Below are positions 42,510 through 51,194 of a DNA stretch of 64,000 bases, piece by piece. The notes beneath the pieces were generated by a model, which saw nothing but the letters and a program-made list of their open reading frames with translations, was not told the DNA's origin and ran no database searches. This stretch comes from an uncultured Bacteroidales bacterium (lineage in GTDB: Bacteria; Bacteroidota; Bacteroidia; Bacteroidales; Muribaculaceae), in NCBI GenBank assembly GCA_902784675.1, contig CACZVR010000001.1:124001-188000 (forward strand), written 5' to 3'. The position numbers and the translations under genes were made by a program. Each line of letters opens with the position of its first letter. Position 1 is the first letter of the stretch.

Positions 42510-44512
42510 CTCACAGTGACAGTGATCTGGTGGTCGGTTGAGAAATGAACAAATTCTATTGCCTGGTTGGTATAGCCACTCCAGTTGTTGGTTCGCTGCC
42601 ACTCAAAGCTGTTTTGGATGCCTTTATACATGGGCGTTTCCTCGTCGATGCTGCCGTCAACACACAGCGACTTGAGCAGATACATGCCCATGTCATAGCC
42701 AAAGATTGCCATGTGCGGAATTGCTTGCAGCGGTTCACCACCAAAGTTGCTCTTGTAGGCAGCTTCCAGGTCGCGGGTACGAAAGCCCTTAGCGTTGAAG
42801 AAACGAGTGAACATCCAGGTGTCTACGTCCTGTAAGTCGGTCTGGTGGTCCTTGAGGTAGAGCACATACTCGGGGTAGGCCACAAGGGCAAGATCACAGT
42901 CAAAACGTTCTTTCTTTACCTCCTTCAACGCCTTGATAAAGCGCTTGAGCAAGGTCTTATCGCCCGACGAAGGAATGAACAGATATTTGGATCCGGGATC
43001 CATCAGATTAGAAATGTCATTGTAATTCAAGTCGCCGTTCACAGCGATCGATTGGGTGTTGTAACGCTTGGCGGTGATGTGCTTGCGCATTTGCTCAAAC
43101 ATTTCTTTGTCTTCCTGACTCGACGCTGTCAAGTAAATAATGTTATAGCCCTTGAATCGTTCGTCGATCCATCGTGTCACACTATACATCATTTCGTCGG
43201 TCGGAGTGTTTACCTGATAGACATAGGGATTATCTCGATAGTCCTCATTCTTGGTGGTGAAGCAGTTCATCACGCCGATGCGGTTGCGCTGACCGTAGGC
43301 GGTGATTCTTGCCAGCTGCTGCGGCTCACTGGGCGCGATGATCATGTCCATGGTGCGCAACTCGGGCAAATTGAGGATGCTGTCGGTGACATTGAGATTG
43401 TGCTGGGTGTCATACACCTTCAAGTTGATGTGCTTGTCGGTGACATTCTTGGCGCTGTCCATGGCCAGCAAGAAACCCTTGTAGAAATCGGTGTAGAGAT
43501 AGGCCTGTTTGGGCGGTGCACTCTTGTGCAACTGGAATGGGAGCACCATGGCAATGCTCACCTCGTTGCCTGCTTGCGATGCCACGAGCTGGTCATACAG
43601 TTCATTCAGACGAGGTTCATACCAGGCGCGCAACTCTTCCATTGGGATGGTGGCTATCTCACCCGTCACTTGTTCGTTGATGGGTCTGGGCAATACAATA
43701 ATTTTGCCTTTTTTGAGGCGTTTCATATCAGGGTTCGCTGCCTTGAGCTCCTCCTCGCTGATGCCATGTGCTTTGGCTACCGAAGAATAGGAATCACCGC
43801 GTTTCACCTCATAGTGATCGTTGCGGCGTCCTTCACGCATGTAGTTAAAGGGTAGGGCAGTACCCGGCATCACTTTCACGGTAGTGCCAGCCTGATATTC
43901 TTCGGGTTTCAGTCCTGGGTTTGAAATCAGCAGCCCCTCAATGCTGCTGTTGTATTGTTTAGCAAGCGAGTAGATGCTCTCTCCATCAAGCATCGTGTGA
44001 TAGACTGGTGTGATATCTCCTGATGGCATGGTCACCTCGCTGCCAGCGAAGGCACGGCGCACTTGTTCGCTGGCGTTGACCCCTGCGGTCACAGCAGCCG
44101 TGGGTATTGTTAACCGCTGTCCGACCTTGATGCCTGCATCACTTCCTGGGTTGGCGGCAATGAGTTCATCCACGGTAACGCCATAGCGTTTAGCCAGACC
44201 ATAGAGCGTCTCACCCTGTTCCACCGTGTGTGTTTGGGATGCAGACACGGCTGAAGTAGTTCCTGCGGGAGCAGGGAAATAGAGCTTCATGCCTGCCTCG
44301 ACACCGTCGGCAGCTGACGGGTTGTTGCGGATGATTTCATCTTTGGTTACGCCAAGTTTGGAGGCGATGTCATAGATGCTTTCACCAGCTTGAATCTCAT
44401 AATAATAGAACGATTGCCCGCCAAGAACTGTGGTGGGAAGGTTTGACTGTGCCAGCGACAACTGCACAACAAAGGCAAAGGCTGCTAATGCCAGAATATG
44501 CTTGATGTTCAT
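42506..44512 (-). CDS. LysM-repeat protein with an ABC substrate-binding-like domain
   Basis: The product is 668 residues from ATG 44512, where a signal peptide starts (MNIKHILALAAFAFVVQLSLAQ). Four LysM modules follow at about 36-80, 92-136, 168-212 and 236-278, recognised by YEIQAGESIYDIASKLGV, HTVEQGETLYGLAKRYGV, HTMLDGESIYSLAKQYN and YEVKRGDSYSSVAKAHG. They would bind peptidoglycan. Residues 320-660 resemble a type I periplasmic binding protein (VSIAMVLPFQLHKSAPPKQ; ADFIIAPSE-like MDMIIAPSEPQQLARITAYG; VAYPEYVLYL). No transporter is encoded nearby. The gene is coupled to the PorT-like barrel, which suggests an envelope-anchored complex. Its exact function is unknown. Confidence 0.82.
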   Translation of the reverse strand: MNIKHILALAAFAFVVQLSLAQSNLPTTVLGGQSFYYYEIQAGESIYDIASKLGVTKDEIIRNNPSAADGVEAGMKLYFPAPAGTTSAVSASQTHTVEQGETLYGLAKRYGVTVDELIAANPGSDAGIKVGQRLTIPTAAVTAGVNASEQVRRAFAGSEVTMPSGDITPVYHTMLDGESIYSLAKQYNSSIEGLLISNPGLKPEEYQAGTTVKVMPGTALPFNYMREGRRNDHYEVKRGDSYSSVAKAHGISEEELKAANPDMKRLKKGKIIVLPRPINEQVTGEIATIPMEELRAWYEPRLNELYDQLVASQAGNEVSIAMVLPFQLHKSAPPKQAYLYTDFYKGFLLAMDSAKNVTDKHINLKVYDTQHNLNVTDSILNLPELRTMDMIIAPSEPQQLARITAYGQRNRIGVMNCFTTKNEDYRDNPYVYQVNTPTDEMMYSVTRWIDERFKGYNIIYLTASSQEDKEMFEQMRKHITAKRYNTQSIAVNGDLNYNDISNLMDPGSKYLFIPSSGDKTLLKRFIKALKEVKKERFDCDLALVAYPEYVLYLKDHQTDLQDVDTWMFTRFFNAKGFRTRDLEAAYKSNFGGEPLQAIPHMAIFGYDMGMYLLKSLCVDGSIDEETPMYKGIQNSFEWQRTNNWSGYTNQAIEFVHFSTDHQITVTVR

Positions 44513-44572
44513 AATCAATGGTTTGTTTAGTTCATTTGCCATTGCGATGAGCACACACCGCAAATGACACCG

Positions 44573-44604
44573 CAAATGTATAAAAAATGTCTATACCAAC
44601 CAAG
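44573..44604 (-). promoter_or_regulatory. Promoter of the LysM-PorT-like operon
   Basis: On the minus strand CTTG (44604-44601), 20 bases and TACATTTG (44580-44573) fit the Bacteroidales promoter. ATG 44512 follows. Confidence 0.55.
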
Positions 44605-44626
44605 TATGCAGCTAAAAAATAGCGCT

Positions 44627-46855
44627 TCATTTGGGATTGACGACGCGGTCTCCGATGACAGCGGCCAGTGCGTGACGGGTGTCATAGAGCTGCTGTAGCT
44701 GTTTAATGAGGGAGAGTTGCTGTGCGGGTTCAGCTTTAGCAATCTGTGCCTTCAGTTCATTGATTTTAAGTAACAGAAGGGCGTTCTTCCAGTTGAAGAT
44801 GCGTTCGGGAACCAGGGTGTAAAGGCGGTCGCGATCATCAACAATAACAGCGAACTGGGAGTGGATCTTGCTGAGTTGCGGCAAGTTCTCGGTCGCCATG
44901 TCGCAAGCCAGTTGTCTCACCTCATCGTCGTCAATGGAGCACAGCACGCGTTGCAGATAGTCGCCGCTAAACTGCTGCAACTGTTGCTGTCCCTGGAGTG
45001 TGACACGAGCTGTCACCTCCTTCAGCTTGCGCTCATGAGCAGTGATGAGTGCCGCGCAGTCCAAGGCGTCGGGGTCAATATCATCGTCAGCAGCCATTTC
45101 TTGTTCTATTTCCTGAGGCAACTGCTGATTAATTTGTTGTTTGAGTTGCTCGAACTCATCATAATAATCTTGCAGGCAAGCCAGCGCATGTTCAAATGTG
45201 CGTGCATATAGCTGATTGCTGAATGACATCTGATCCAGTGCCAACTCGTTGCGCACATACTCCAAGACAGTGGTATGACGTGTGTTGCCATGCTCGTCGA
45301 TGGGCGTCTCACACAGGTAACACATGCCGTGATTGATGATGAGCTTGATGACTTCCCGTTCCTGAACTTCAACACTATTAGCAGCTGATGATTCAGAAAT
45401 AGATGTTTTAGGCGTAGATACTACAGCTGGAATGTCGAGATTAGGGGGTGGGGGAGTTTCAAATTGCTCGTTAGGTCCACCGCCTTCTTGACGTTGTTGC
45501 TGACGTTGTTGACGCTCACGCTCTTGCTTCCTCTCCTTGTCCCGCTGCTCAAGATATTGATTGCGGTAATGCTTGATTTGCCTCAGTATGGCCTTCTCGT
45601 CCATGTCGAACAAGGTGCTGCAGTCCTTGCCATAAACCATGCGCGCAATCTCATCGGGGATGAGTGCGATTGATTTGACCACATCGGTGATTGCGGCGGT
45701 GCGCTTGATGGGGTCGTTCTTCGCATCCTTGAGCACAACGCCCGATTTGAAACTGATGAAGTCTTGCTCGTTCTGCTTGATATAATCCTCGACTTCGGTA
45801 TGGCTGTGAGCCCTCACAAAGGTGTCAGGGTCATCATCGGGCGGCAGGGGCAAGACTTTAAGCTTCATACCCTCGCGCAGCAACAGGTCCACGCCGCGGA
45901 TGGCGGCCTTGATGCCTGCCTCATCGCCGTCAAACATCTCGGTAACATTTTCGGTGAAACGGCGGATGGCATGGATGTGCCCCGTGGTCAACGCAGTACC
46001 TGACGAGGCAATGACATTGGTAAAGCCAGCCTGATGCATAGAAATGACATCGGCATAACCTTCGACAATGAAACAACTGTCTAATTTGCTGATATCACGT
46101 TTGGCCTGATAGAGGCCATAGATGGCATCACGCTTGTAATAAATAGTGGACTCGGGAGAATTGACATACTTGGCGATATCCTTCTCCTTGCGCAAGGTTC
46201 TGCCTCCAAAAGCAATAACCTTTCCGGCAAGGTTCATGATGGGAAACATCACGCGTCCGCGGAAACGATCATGGCCACCATGCTCGTCAGGAATACATAA
46301 CCCAACATCAAACAAGAGCTGGGGATTGAAGCCCTGGGCGACTGCGGCCCGATATAAATCGTCACGGCCCTCTTGAGAGTAACCCAAGCGGAAGGTGCGG
46401 ATGGTAGCATCGTTGAAACCGCGCTGCTTGAAATAGGACAGACCGATGTCTTGACCGGTCTGCGTCTCATGCAGTTGGCGCTCGAAATAGGTGCAAGCCC
46501 ACTCGTTGAGCATGAGCATCGCCTCGCGCTCGGTCTGCGCCTGTTTCTCCTCGTCGGTGAGCTCCTTCTCATGGATTTCAATGTGGTATTTTTTAGCCAA
46601 GTAACGCAGCGCCTCGGGGTAGCTGAGTTGCTCATGCTTCATGATGAAATTTACCGCGCTACCGCCCTCGCCACAAGCAAAGCACTTGCAAATGCCCTTG
46701 GCGCGAGAGACATAAAATGATGGCCGGCGGTCATTGTGGAATGGACACAACCCAATCCAGTTTGCTCCACGATGTTTGAGCGCCACAAAATCGCTCACGA
46801 CATCCACAATGTCGGCAGCATCGATGATTTGCTGTACGGTATTATGGTCAATCAT
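44627..46855 (-). CDS. dnaG: DNA primase
   Basis: DnaG lays down RNA primers at the replication fork. The N-terminal CHC2 zinc ribbon has Cys37, His40, Cys58 and Cys61 (CPFHNDRRPSF; KCFACGEGG). The catalytic core follows with FGGRTL, and the TOPRIM domain has FIVEGYADVISMH and MFDGDEAGIKAA. The C-terminal part (about 430-742) is helicase-binding and less conserved. It includes a Gln/Arg-rich linker (QQRQQQRQEGGG-like) near 475. At 742 residues it is longer than the E. coli protein (about 580) because of this linker and tail. Its start overlaps the stop of the upstream TPR gene by four bases. Confidence 0.93.
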   Translation of the reverse strand: MIDHNTVQQIIDAADIVDVVSDFVALKHRGANWIGLCPFHNDRRPSFYVSRAKGICKCFACGEGGSAVNFIMKHEQLSYPEALRYLAKKYHIEIHEKELTDEEKQAQTEREAMLMLNEWACTYFERQLHETQTGQDIGLSYFKQRGFNDATIRTFRLGYSQEGRDDLYRAAVAQGFNPQLLFDVGLCIPDEHGGHDRFRGRVMFPIMNLAGKVIAFGGRTLRKEKDIAKYVNSPESTIYYKRDAIYGLYQAKRDISKLDSCFIVEGYADVISMHQAGFTNVIASSGTALTTGHIHAIRRFTENVTEMFDGDEAGIKAAIRGVDLLLREGMKLKVLPLPPDDDPDTFVRAHSHTEVEDYIKQNEQDFISFKSGVVLKDAKNDPIKRTAAITDVVKSIALIPDEIARMVYGKDCSTLFDMDEKAILRQIKHYRNQYLEQRDKERKQERERQQRQQQRQEGGGPNEQFETPPPPNLDIPAVVSTPKTSISESSAANSVEVQEREVIKLIINHGMCYLCETPIDEHGNTRHTTVLEYVRNELALDQMSFSNQLYARTFEHALACLQDYYDEFEQLKQQINQQLPQEIEQEMAADDDIDPDALDCAALITAHERKLKEVTARVTLQGQQQLQQFSGDYLQRVLCSIDDDEVRQLACDMATENLPQLSKIHSQFAVIVDDRDRLYTLVPERIFNWKNALLLLKINELKAQIAKAEPAQQLSLIKQLQQLYDTRHALAAVIGDRVVNPK

Positions 46856-49074
46856 CGCTCATCAAGATTTTGTGAACAAACAACATCGGGAATAAGAGAC
46901 TGGTCCACCGCCGAGATGCCGTGAAGCCGCAGTTCCATCGCATCACCCTTGAACGCATCGCGAAATTTTGTGATATCGCCGTCCATGAGACGCAACGACT
47001 CACGATAGGTTTCAACGGCCTCTCGAGTCTCGCCCTGACACAGGAGCACATGTCCGCGATTGAGCAGGTCTTGTGCTGTGGGCTTGTCATCATGGGCTAT
47101 ACGGTCATAATAGTCAATCGCACGATCATAGTCACCCAGCACAAACGAGCACCATGCGATGGGACGCCATGCGCGGTGCCTTGCCCCTTCCATCAAGTCG
47201 GCCTTGAAATACTGTTGCAAGGCATCACGGGTACGGTTCATCTGGAGCAACACATGGCCAATGGTAAGCGCCAGCGAGACGTTGTCCGGGGCCAAAGATT
47301 CGGCTCGTCGGTAATAGTCAAGTGCTTCCTCGGGCTTGTCAAGATCACGGTAGCAGGCTGCCATGTGTCGGATGTTCCAAACATCATCCTCGTGCAGCAA
47401 CTCATAACGTTTATAATAATTAAGCGCCATTGCTGCATTGCCGGCATTCTGGTACGCGAAACCGATTTTTTGATAGATATGGTCATCGGTAGCGTTATCC
47501 ATGCTTTCGAGACGCGTGAAGCACTTGATCGCGTCCTCATTGAAACCATTCTTGAAATACAGCGCGCCAAGCAGTTCCAGTACTTTTGCATCGCGTGTGA
47601 CATCGGCCAGTGGCAAGCAGTCAGTCATGTCGATGCCAGGGTCATCCATCACGGCAATAAACTCACGTCGACGTGTGAACAGCTTGAAAAACCTATACAG
47701 GTCCTGAATAAATGAGTTGATGATGCCCACGCGAGCCTTGCGCTCATCGGGCATTTCGGCCTGACGAGCCTCGTTGAGTGCAGCATTCTGCTCTTCGAGT
47801 TGAGCCGACATGATCGAGCGTTGAGACTCGGGCAAAGCGCCAAGAGAAAGGCAGAACGAATACTTGTCGCTGTTACACAGGTAGGGCGCGTGTTGTATCA
47901 CCTCGGCCAAACCGATTTTTCCGGCTCCCAGGTTCTCGACAACAGCCGAATGGGCTGCAAAGAAGGGCAAGAACCAGTTGCTCAGGGTCTTGAAAAACGG
48001 GAAAGTCTTGAGATGAGCAAATGTGGCAATAAACACGTCGCTACCCTCGAGTTGCATGGCATTGAACTCCTCGATGCGACGAGTGATGCCGCTCTGGTCA
48101 AGCCATTCCTGCCAATCAGGATTTGCTTCGATGTCACTCAGATCAATGATTTGCGACTCCTTATCCTTGAGTTTGTCAATGATGTCAGGTCGCATGTTCA
48201 TAATATTGGGAATCAAATCATTGCGAACTCGTTGCTTGATATTCTCAGTATTGCGGCTGCGAGCTAATTGCACCTGGATATTCCACACATCGCGGTCAAA
48301 CTCGGGAGAGTCAATCATTGCCGCCAAACGAGTCTGTATGGCTTTGGAGGGTGCCGTGCGTTTGCGGTGAGCAATCATGCCTAACATGGCACAAATCAAA
48401 GCCCTGAGTTGCACTTGTGGCTCGTCTGACAGTTGATAAGCCTCCAGCAGAATGAGCATTTTGCATTCATCATAGAATTTCATCAATCCCAAGAACAATG
48501 CAGCAATCAGCAAGCAGCGTGTGTGCAATGGCAGGATATCGCCGCTGATGCAAAGCCTCAAGTTCTTTCCGTCCTCTTGAGACAGCGGGAAAGAAGACCA
48601 CACACGATTGAACAAGCGAGTTTCTATCTCCTCGGTTTTATGCAGGTGTGACAAAATGGCATGACTGTCACTTTGCTCGGGTGACGTTTGGACCAGTGAC
48701 AGCAGTTTCAACGCCTCGCGGTATTCCTCAATGATGCTCAATAACGTCACATTGTTGAGTTCCCGGCGGCGCACATAGAATACCTCGGGACTCGTGGCTT
48801 CCAGCAGACCGATATAGCACTGGTCATTGAGCGTGTAGAGCGATTGGCGGATACCTGTCAGAATCTCGTCACGCTGCGGGTCCATCACGCCTTGCTCCAG
48901 ATACTTGAGCATGAAGGAATAGGACATGCGCAGCCTTTCGATTTCATCGTTCAGGTCGCCTCGTCCCAATTCAGTTACCAGCTTGGTTATATGGCCAAAA
49001 GCGTCGCTCACTTCAGCACTGTTGATGCAATCGGTAGCCAGTTTGTGTATTTTGTCAATTTCTTGTAATGTCAT
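46852..49074 (-). CDS. Tetratricopeptide-repeat protein upstream of dnaG
   Basis: The 740-residue protein has no signal peptide, so it is probably cytoplasmic. The first ~480 residues are helical without a family I can name. Residues about 495-710 contain six or so TPR units, e.g. LLGALYFKNGFNEDAIKCF, IGFAYQNAGNAAMALNYYKR, AACYRDLDKPEEALDYYRR, GHVLLQMNRTRDALQQYFKA and CSFVLGDYDRAIDYYDR. TPRs mediate protein-protein contacts. Its stop overlaps the dnaG start by four bases, so the two are cotranslated. A partner role in replication is possible but is an inference from position only. Confidence 0.72.
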   Translation of the reverse strand: MTLQEIDKIHKLATDCINSAEVSDAFGHITKLVTELGRGDLNDEIERLRMSYSFMLKYLEQGVMDPQRDEILTGIRQSLYTLNDQCYIGLLEATSPEVFYVRRRELNNVTLLSIIEEYREALKLLSLVQTSPEQSDSHAILSHLHKTEEIETRLFNRVWSSFPLSQEDGKNLRLCISGDILPLHTRCLLIAALFLGLMKFYDECKMLILLEAYQLSDEPQVQLRALICAMLGMIAHRKRTAPSKAIQTRLAAMIDSPEFDRDVWNIQVQLARSRNTENIKQRVRNDLIPNIMNMRPDIIDKLKDKESQIIDLSDIEANPDWQEWLDQSGITRRIEEFNAMQLEGSDVFIATFAHLKTFPFFKTLSNWFLPFFAAHSAVVENLGAGKIGLAEVIQHAPYLCNSDKYSFCLSLGALPESQRSIMSAQLEEQNAALNEARQAEMPDERKARVGIINSFIQDLYRFFKLFTRRREFIAVMDDPGIDMTDCLPLADVTRDAKVLELLGALYFKNGFNEDAIKCFTRLESMDNATDDHIYQKIGFAYQNAGNAAMALNYYKRYELLHEDDVWNIRHMAACYRDLDKPEEALDYYRRAESLAPDNVSLALTIGHVLLQMNRTRDALQQYFKADLMEGARHRAWRPIAWCSFVLGDYDRAIDYYDRIAHDDKPTAQDLLNRGHVLLCQGETREAVETYRESLRLMDGDITKFRDAFKGDAMELRLHGISAVDQSLIPDVVCSQNLDER

Positions 49075-49118
49075 CGGGTGTCTTGATTGTGTTTGCTTTT
49101 CTTATAGCAAATATGGTG

Positions 49119-49126
49119 CAAATATA
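49119..49126 (-). promoter_or_regulatory. -7 promoter box of the TPR-dnaG pair
   Basis: TATATTTG on the minus strand lies 44 bases before ATG 49074. Confidence 0.5.
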
Positions 49127-49190
49127 GCTTTTTTTATCCTCTCAACCGAATTTTCTATTAAGTTTTATATTGATTATAGAAATATTTCCT

Positions 49191-49198
49191 TAATTTTG
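49191..49198 (+). promoter_or_regulatory. -7 promoter box of the DUF4293 gene
   Basis: TAATTTTG lies 37 bases before ATG 49236. TTG at 49170-49172 is a possible -33 element with an 18-base spacer. Confidence 0.5.
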
Positions 49199-49235
49199 CC
49201 GCAAATTATTAATCACAAGAAAAACGTATAACATT

Positions 49236-49688
49236 ATGGTTATCCAACGCATTCAATCTGTTTACTTGCTGATTGCCGTTATCTTGATGGCAATATTCGC
49301 ATTTTTCCCCGCATTGACCTTCACTTTTGGAGACAAAGATTTTGTTTATGGCGCTCTCGAGGCTGGCAAAGTGGGTGTTACTCACATTGACCCCTTGATG
49401 CTCACGCTCACTATCCTCATTGCTGTGTTCGCTTTGATTGACATCTTCCTGTTCAAGAACCTGCAGCGACAGATGACTTTCTGCTTCACGACCATCATCA
49501 TCGGTCTCGCTATGCTCATCGCCATTGCCGTTGTGGCCTTCATCATTCAGGGCCGTGTGGGAATCAACAACATGATGCCTCATTGGGCTCTGCTGTTCCC
49601 GTTGTTTTCCATCATTTTCCTGATGCTAGCCCACAAGGCCATGTCACGCGACAAGAAAGCCCTGCGTGATTCAGACCGCCTCAGGTAA
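49236..49688 (+). CDS. DUF4293-family membrane protein
   Basis: The 150-residue protein has four predicted membrane segments (about 8-27, 50-72, 78-104 and 112-133). It begins with VIQRIQSVYLLIAVIL, the usual start of DUF4293 proteins of Bacteroidota, and ends with a charged tail (SRDKKALRDSDRLR). No enzymatic residues are apparent, and the function is unknown. The gene is divergent from the TPR-dnaG pair, and nhaD starts 80 bases downstream on the same strand. Confidence 0.78.
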   Translation: MVIQRIQSVYLLIAVILMAIFAFFPALTFTFGDKDFVYGALEAGKVGVTHIDPLMLTLTILIAVFALIDIFLFKNLQRQMTFCFTTIIIGLAMLIAIAVVAFIIQGRVGINNMMPHWALLFPLFSIIFLMLAHKAMSRDKKALRDSDRLR

Positions 49689-49768
49689 ACCAAAAGATTA
49701 TTTCGCAATCAATCAACCGAGTCGCAGTTTTTGCGGCTTAAAAACGGACACCTTACTTCGATATCGCG

Positions 49769-51106
49769 ATGATTCCTGCAATGATCATCATATTTGTGCT
49801 CGGTTATGTACTGATCACACTTGAGCATCCTCTTCACATGAACAAAGCCACTTTTGCTTTGCTCACATGTGGTATATTGTGGACTATCTACGCTCTCATG
49901 GGCCACGATCCTGACATGCACGAGGCAATCGTCATGCAATTGGGTGACGCTTGCGAGATTGTGGTGTTCCTTATCGGTGCCATGACCATTGTTGAGATCA
50001 TTGACCGCTATGGGGGCTTCTCGTTCATCACCGAGCACATCAATGCCAAGAGCAAGAGGCACTTGCTGTGGATTATCTGTTCGCTCTCGTTTGTCATGTC
50101 GGCCGTGCTCGACAACATGACGACAACCATCATCATGGTGATGATGTTGCGTCGCCTCCTCAGCGACCAGAAAGATCGTTGGTTGTTCGCTGGCATGATC
50201 GTTATCGCGGCCAATGCCGGTGGTGCGTTCTCGCCCATTGGTGACGTCACCACCATCATGTTGTGGATGGACGAGAAAGTATCTTCGGTCGGCCTGATCA
50301 TCAATCTGCTTCTGCCCAGCATTGTGGCGATGGTGATTCCAGTGTTTATCGCACAGTATTTCCTCAAGGAGGGCCGACTGCAAGTCATCACCCGCCTTGC
50401 TGACAGGAATCCCGATTTGCACGAACGCCATCCTCACTTGAGCAAGGCGATGCTTATCATCGGTGTCGCTGGTCTGTTGTTCGTTCCCATTTTCAAAACC
50501 GTTACCGGGCTGCCTCCTTTCATGGGCATCCTGGTGTCGCTGGGTGTGATTTGGGGTGTCACCGAATTCTGGGTTAAACATTTCAAGATTGACTCCAAGA
50601 TGGGTGGACGCGTTTCATCGGCCTTGCACACCATTGATATGCCCACCATTCTTTTCTTCTTGGGCATCCTCATGGCAGTGTCGGCACTTTCGCAAGTGGG
50701 CATTTTGTCCGAACTTGCCCAGGGCATGAACAAGAATCTGCATGAGCCTGTGCTCATGACCTCTATCATTGGCGCCCTGTCGTCCATCGTTGATAACGTG
50801 CCTCTGGTATCGGCTTGCATCAAGATGTTTGAGAACATGGCACCCGCGGGAACCGTTGACCCCTATCTACTCACATTTGTTGAGGATGGCCTTTTCTGGC
50901 ACTTGCTCACCTTCTGCGCCGGTGTGGGTGGTTCACTGCTGATTATCGGCTCGGCTGCCGGTGTTGTGGCTATGGGTATCGAGAAAATCCAGTTCTTCTG
51001 GTATCTCAAGAACATCACTTGGCTTGCCCTTATCGGTTATATCGCCGGCATCGCCATTATCTATCTGGAGAGCCTGTTGCCGTTCTTCATGCAAGTGGGA
51101 GGTTAG
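49769..51106 (+). CDS. nhaD: NhaD-type Na+/H+ antiporter
   Basis: The 445-residue protein is predicted to have about 12 helices and to exchange cytoplasmic Na+ for protons. Key segments typical of NhaD are MTIVEIIDRYGGF, SAVLDNMTTTIIMVMML with the acidic Asp in a membrane helix, NAGGAFSPIGDVTTIMLW, and SSIVDNVPLVSACI in the second half, giving the duplicated D-N core of the ion transporter superfamily. It has no signal peptide and the start MIPAMIIIFVLGYVL is a normal first helix. A bidirectional terminator follows. It is likely monocistronic. Confidence 0.9.
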   Translation: MIPAMIIIFVLGYVLITLEHPLHMNKATFALLTCGILWTIYALMGHDPDMHEAIVMQLGDACEIVVFLIGAMTIVEIIDRYGGFSFITEHINAKSKRHLLWIICSLSFVMSAVLDNMTTTIIMVMMLRRLLSDQKDRWLFAGMIVIAANAGGAFSPIGDVTTIMLWMDEKVSSVGLIINLLLPSIVAMVIPVFIAQYFLKEGRLQVITRLADRNPDLHERHPHLSKAMLIIGVAGLLFVPIFKTVTGLPPFMGILVSLGVIWGVTEFWVKHFKIDSKMGGRVSSALHTIDMPTILFFLGILMAVSALSQVGILSELAQGMNKNLHEPVLMTSIIGALSSIVDNVPLVSACIKMFENMAPAGTVDPYLLTFVEDGLFWHLLTFCAGVGGSLLIIGSAAGVVAMGIEKIQFFWYLKNITWLALIGYIAGIAIIYLESLLPFFMQVGG

Positions 51107-51130
51107 CAATCCCCGACTTATTAAGACAAA

Positions 51131-51165
51131 CAAAATCCCGCCGCAAACGATGTGACGGGATTTTG
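51131..51165. terminator. Bidirectional terminator between nhaD and the GH20 gene
   Basis: A perfect 10-bp stem, CAAAATCCCG/CGGGATTTTG, has a 15-base loop and A- and T-rich flanks, between two convergent genes. Confidence 0.85.
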
Positions 51166-51194
51166 TGTTTTTACTCTACCGAGGACAGTTTATA

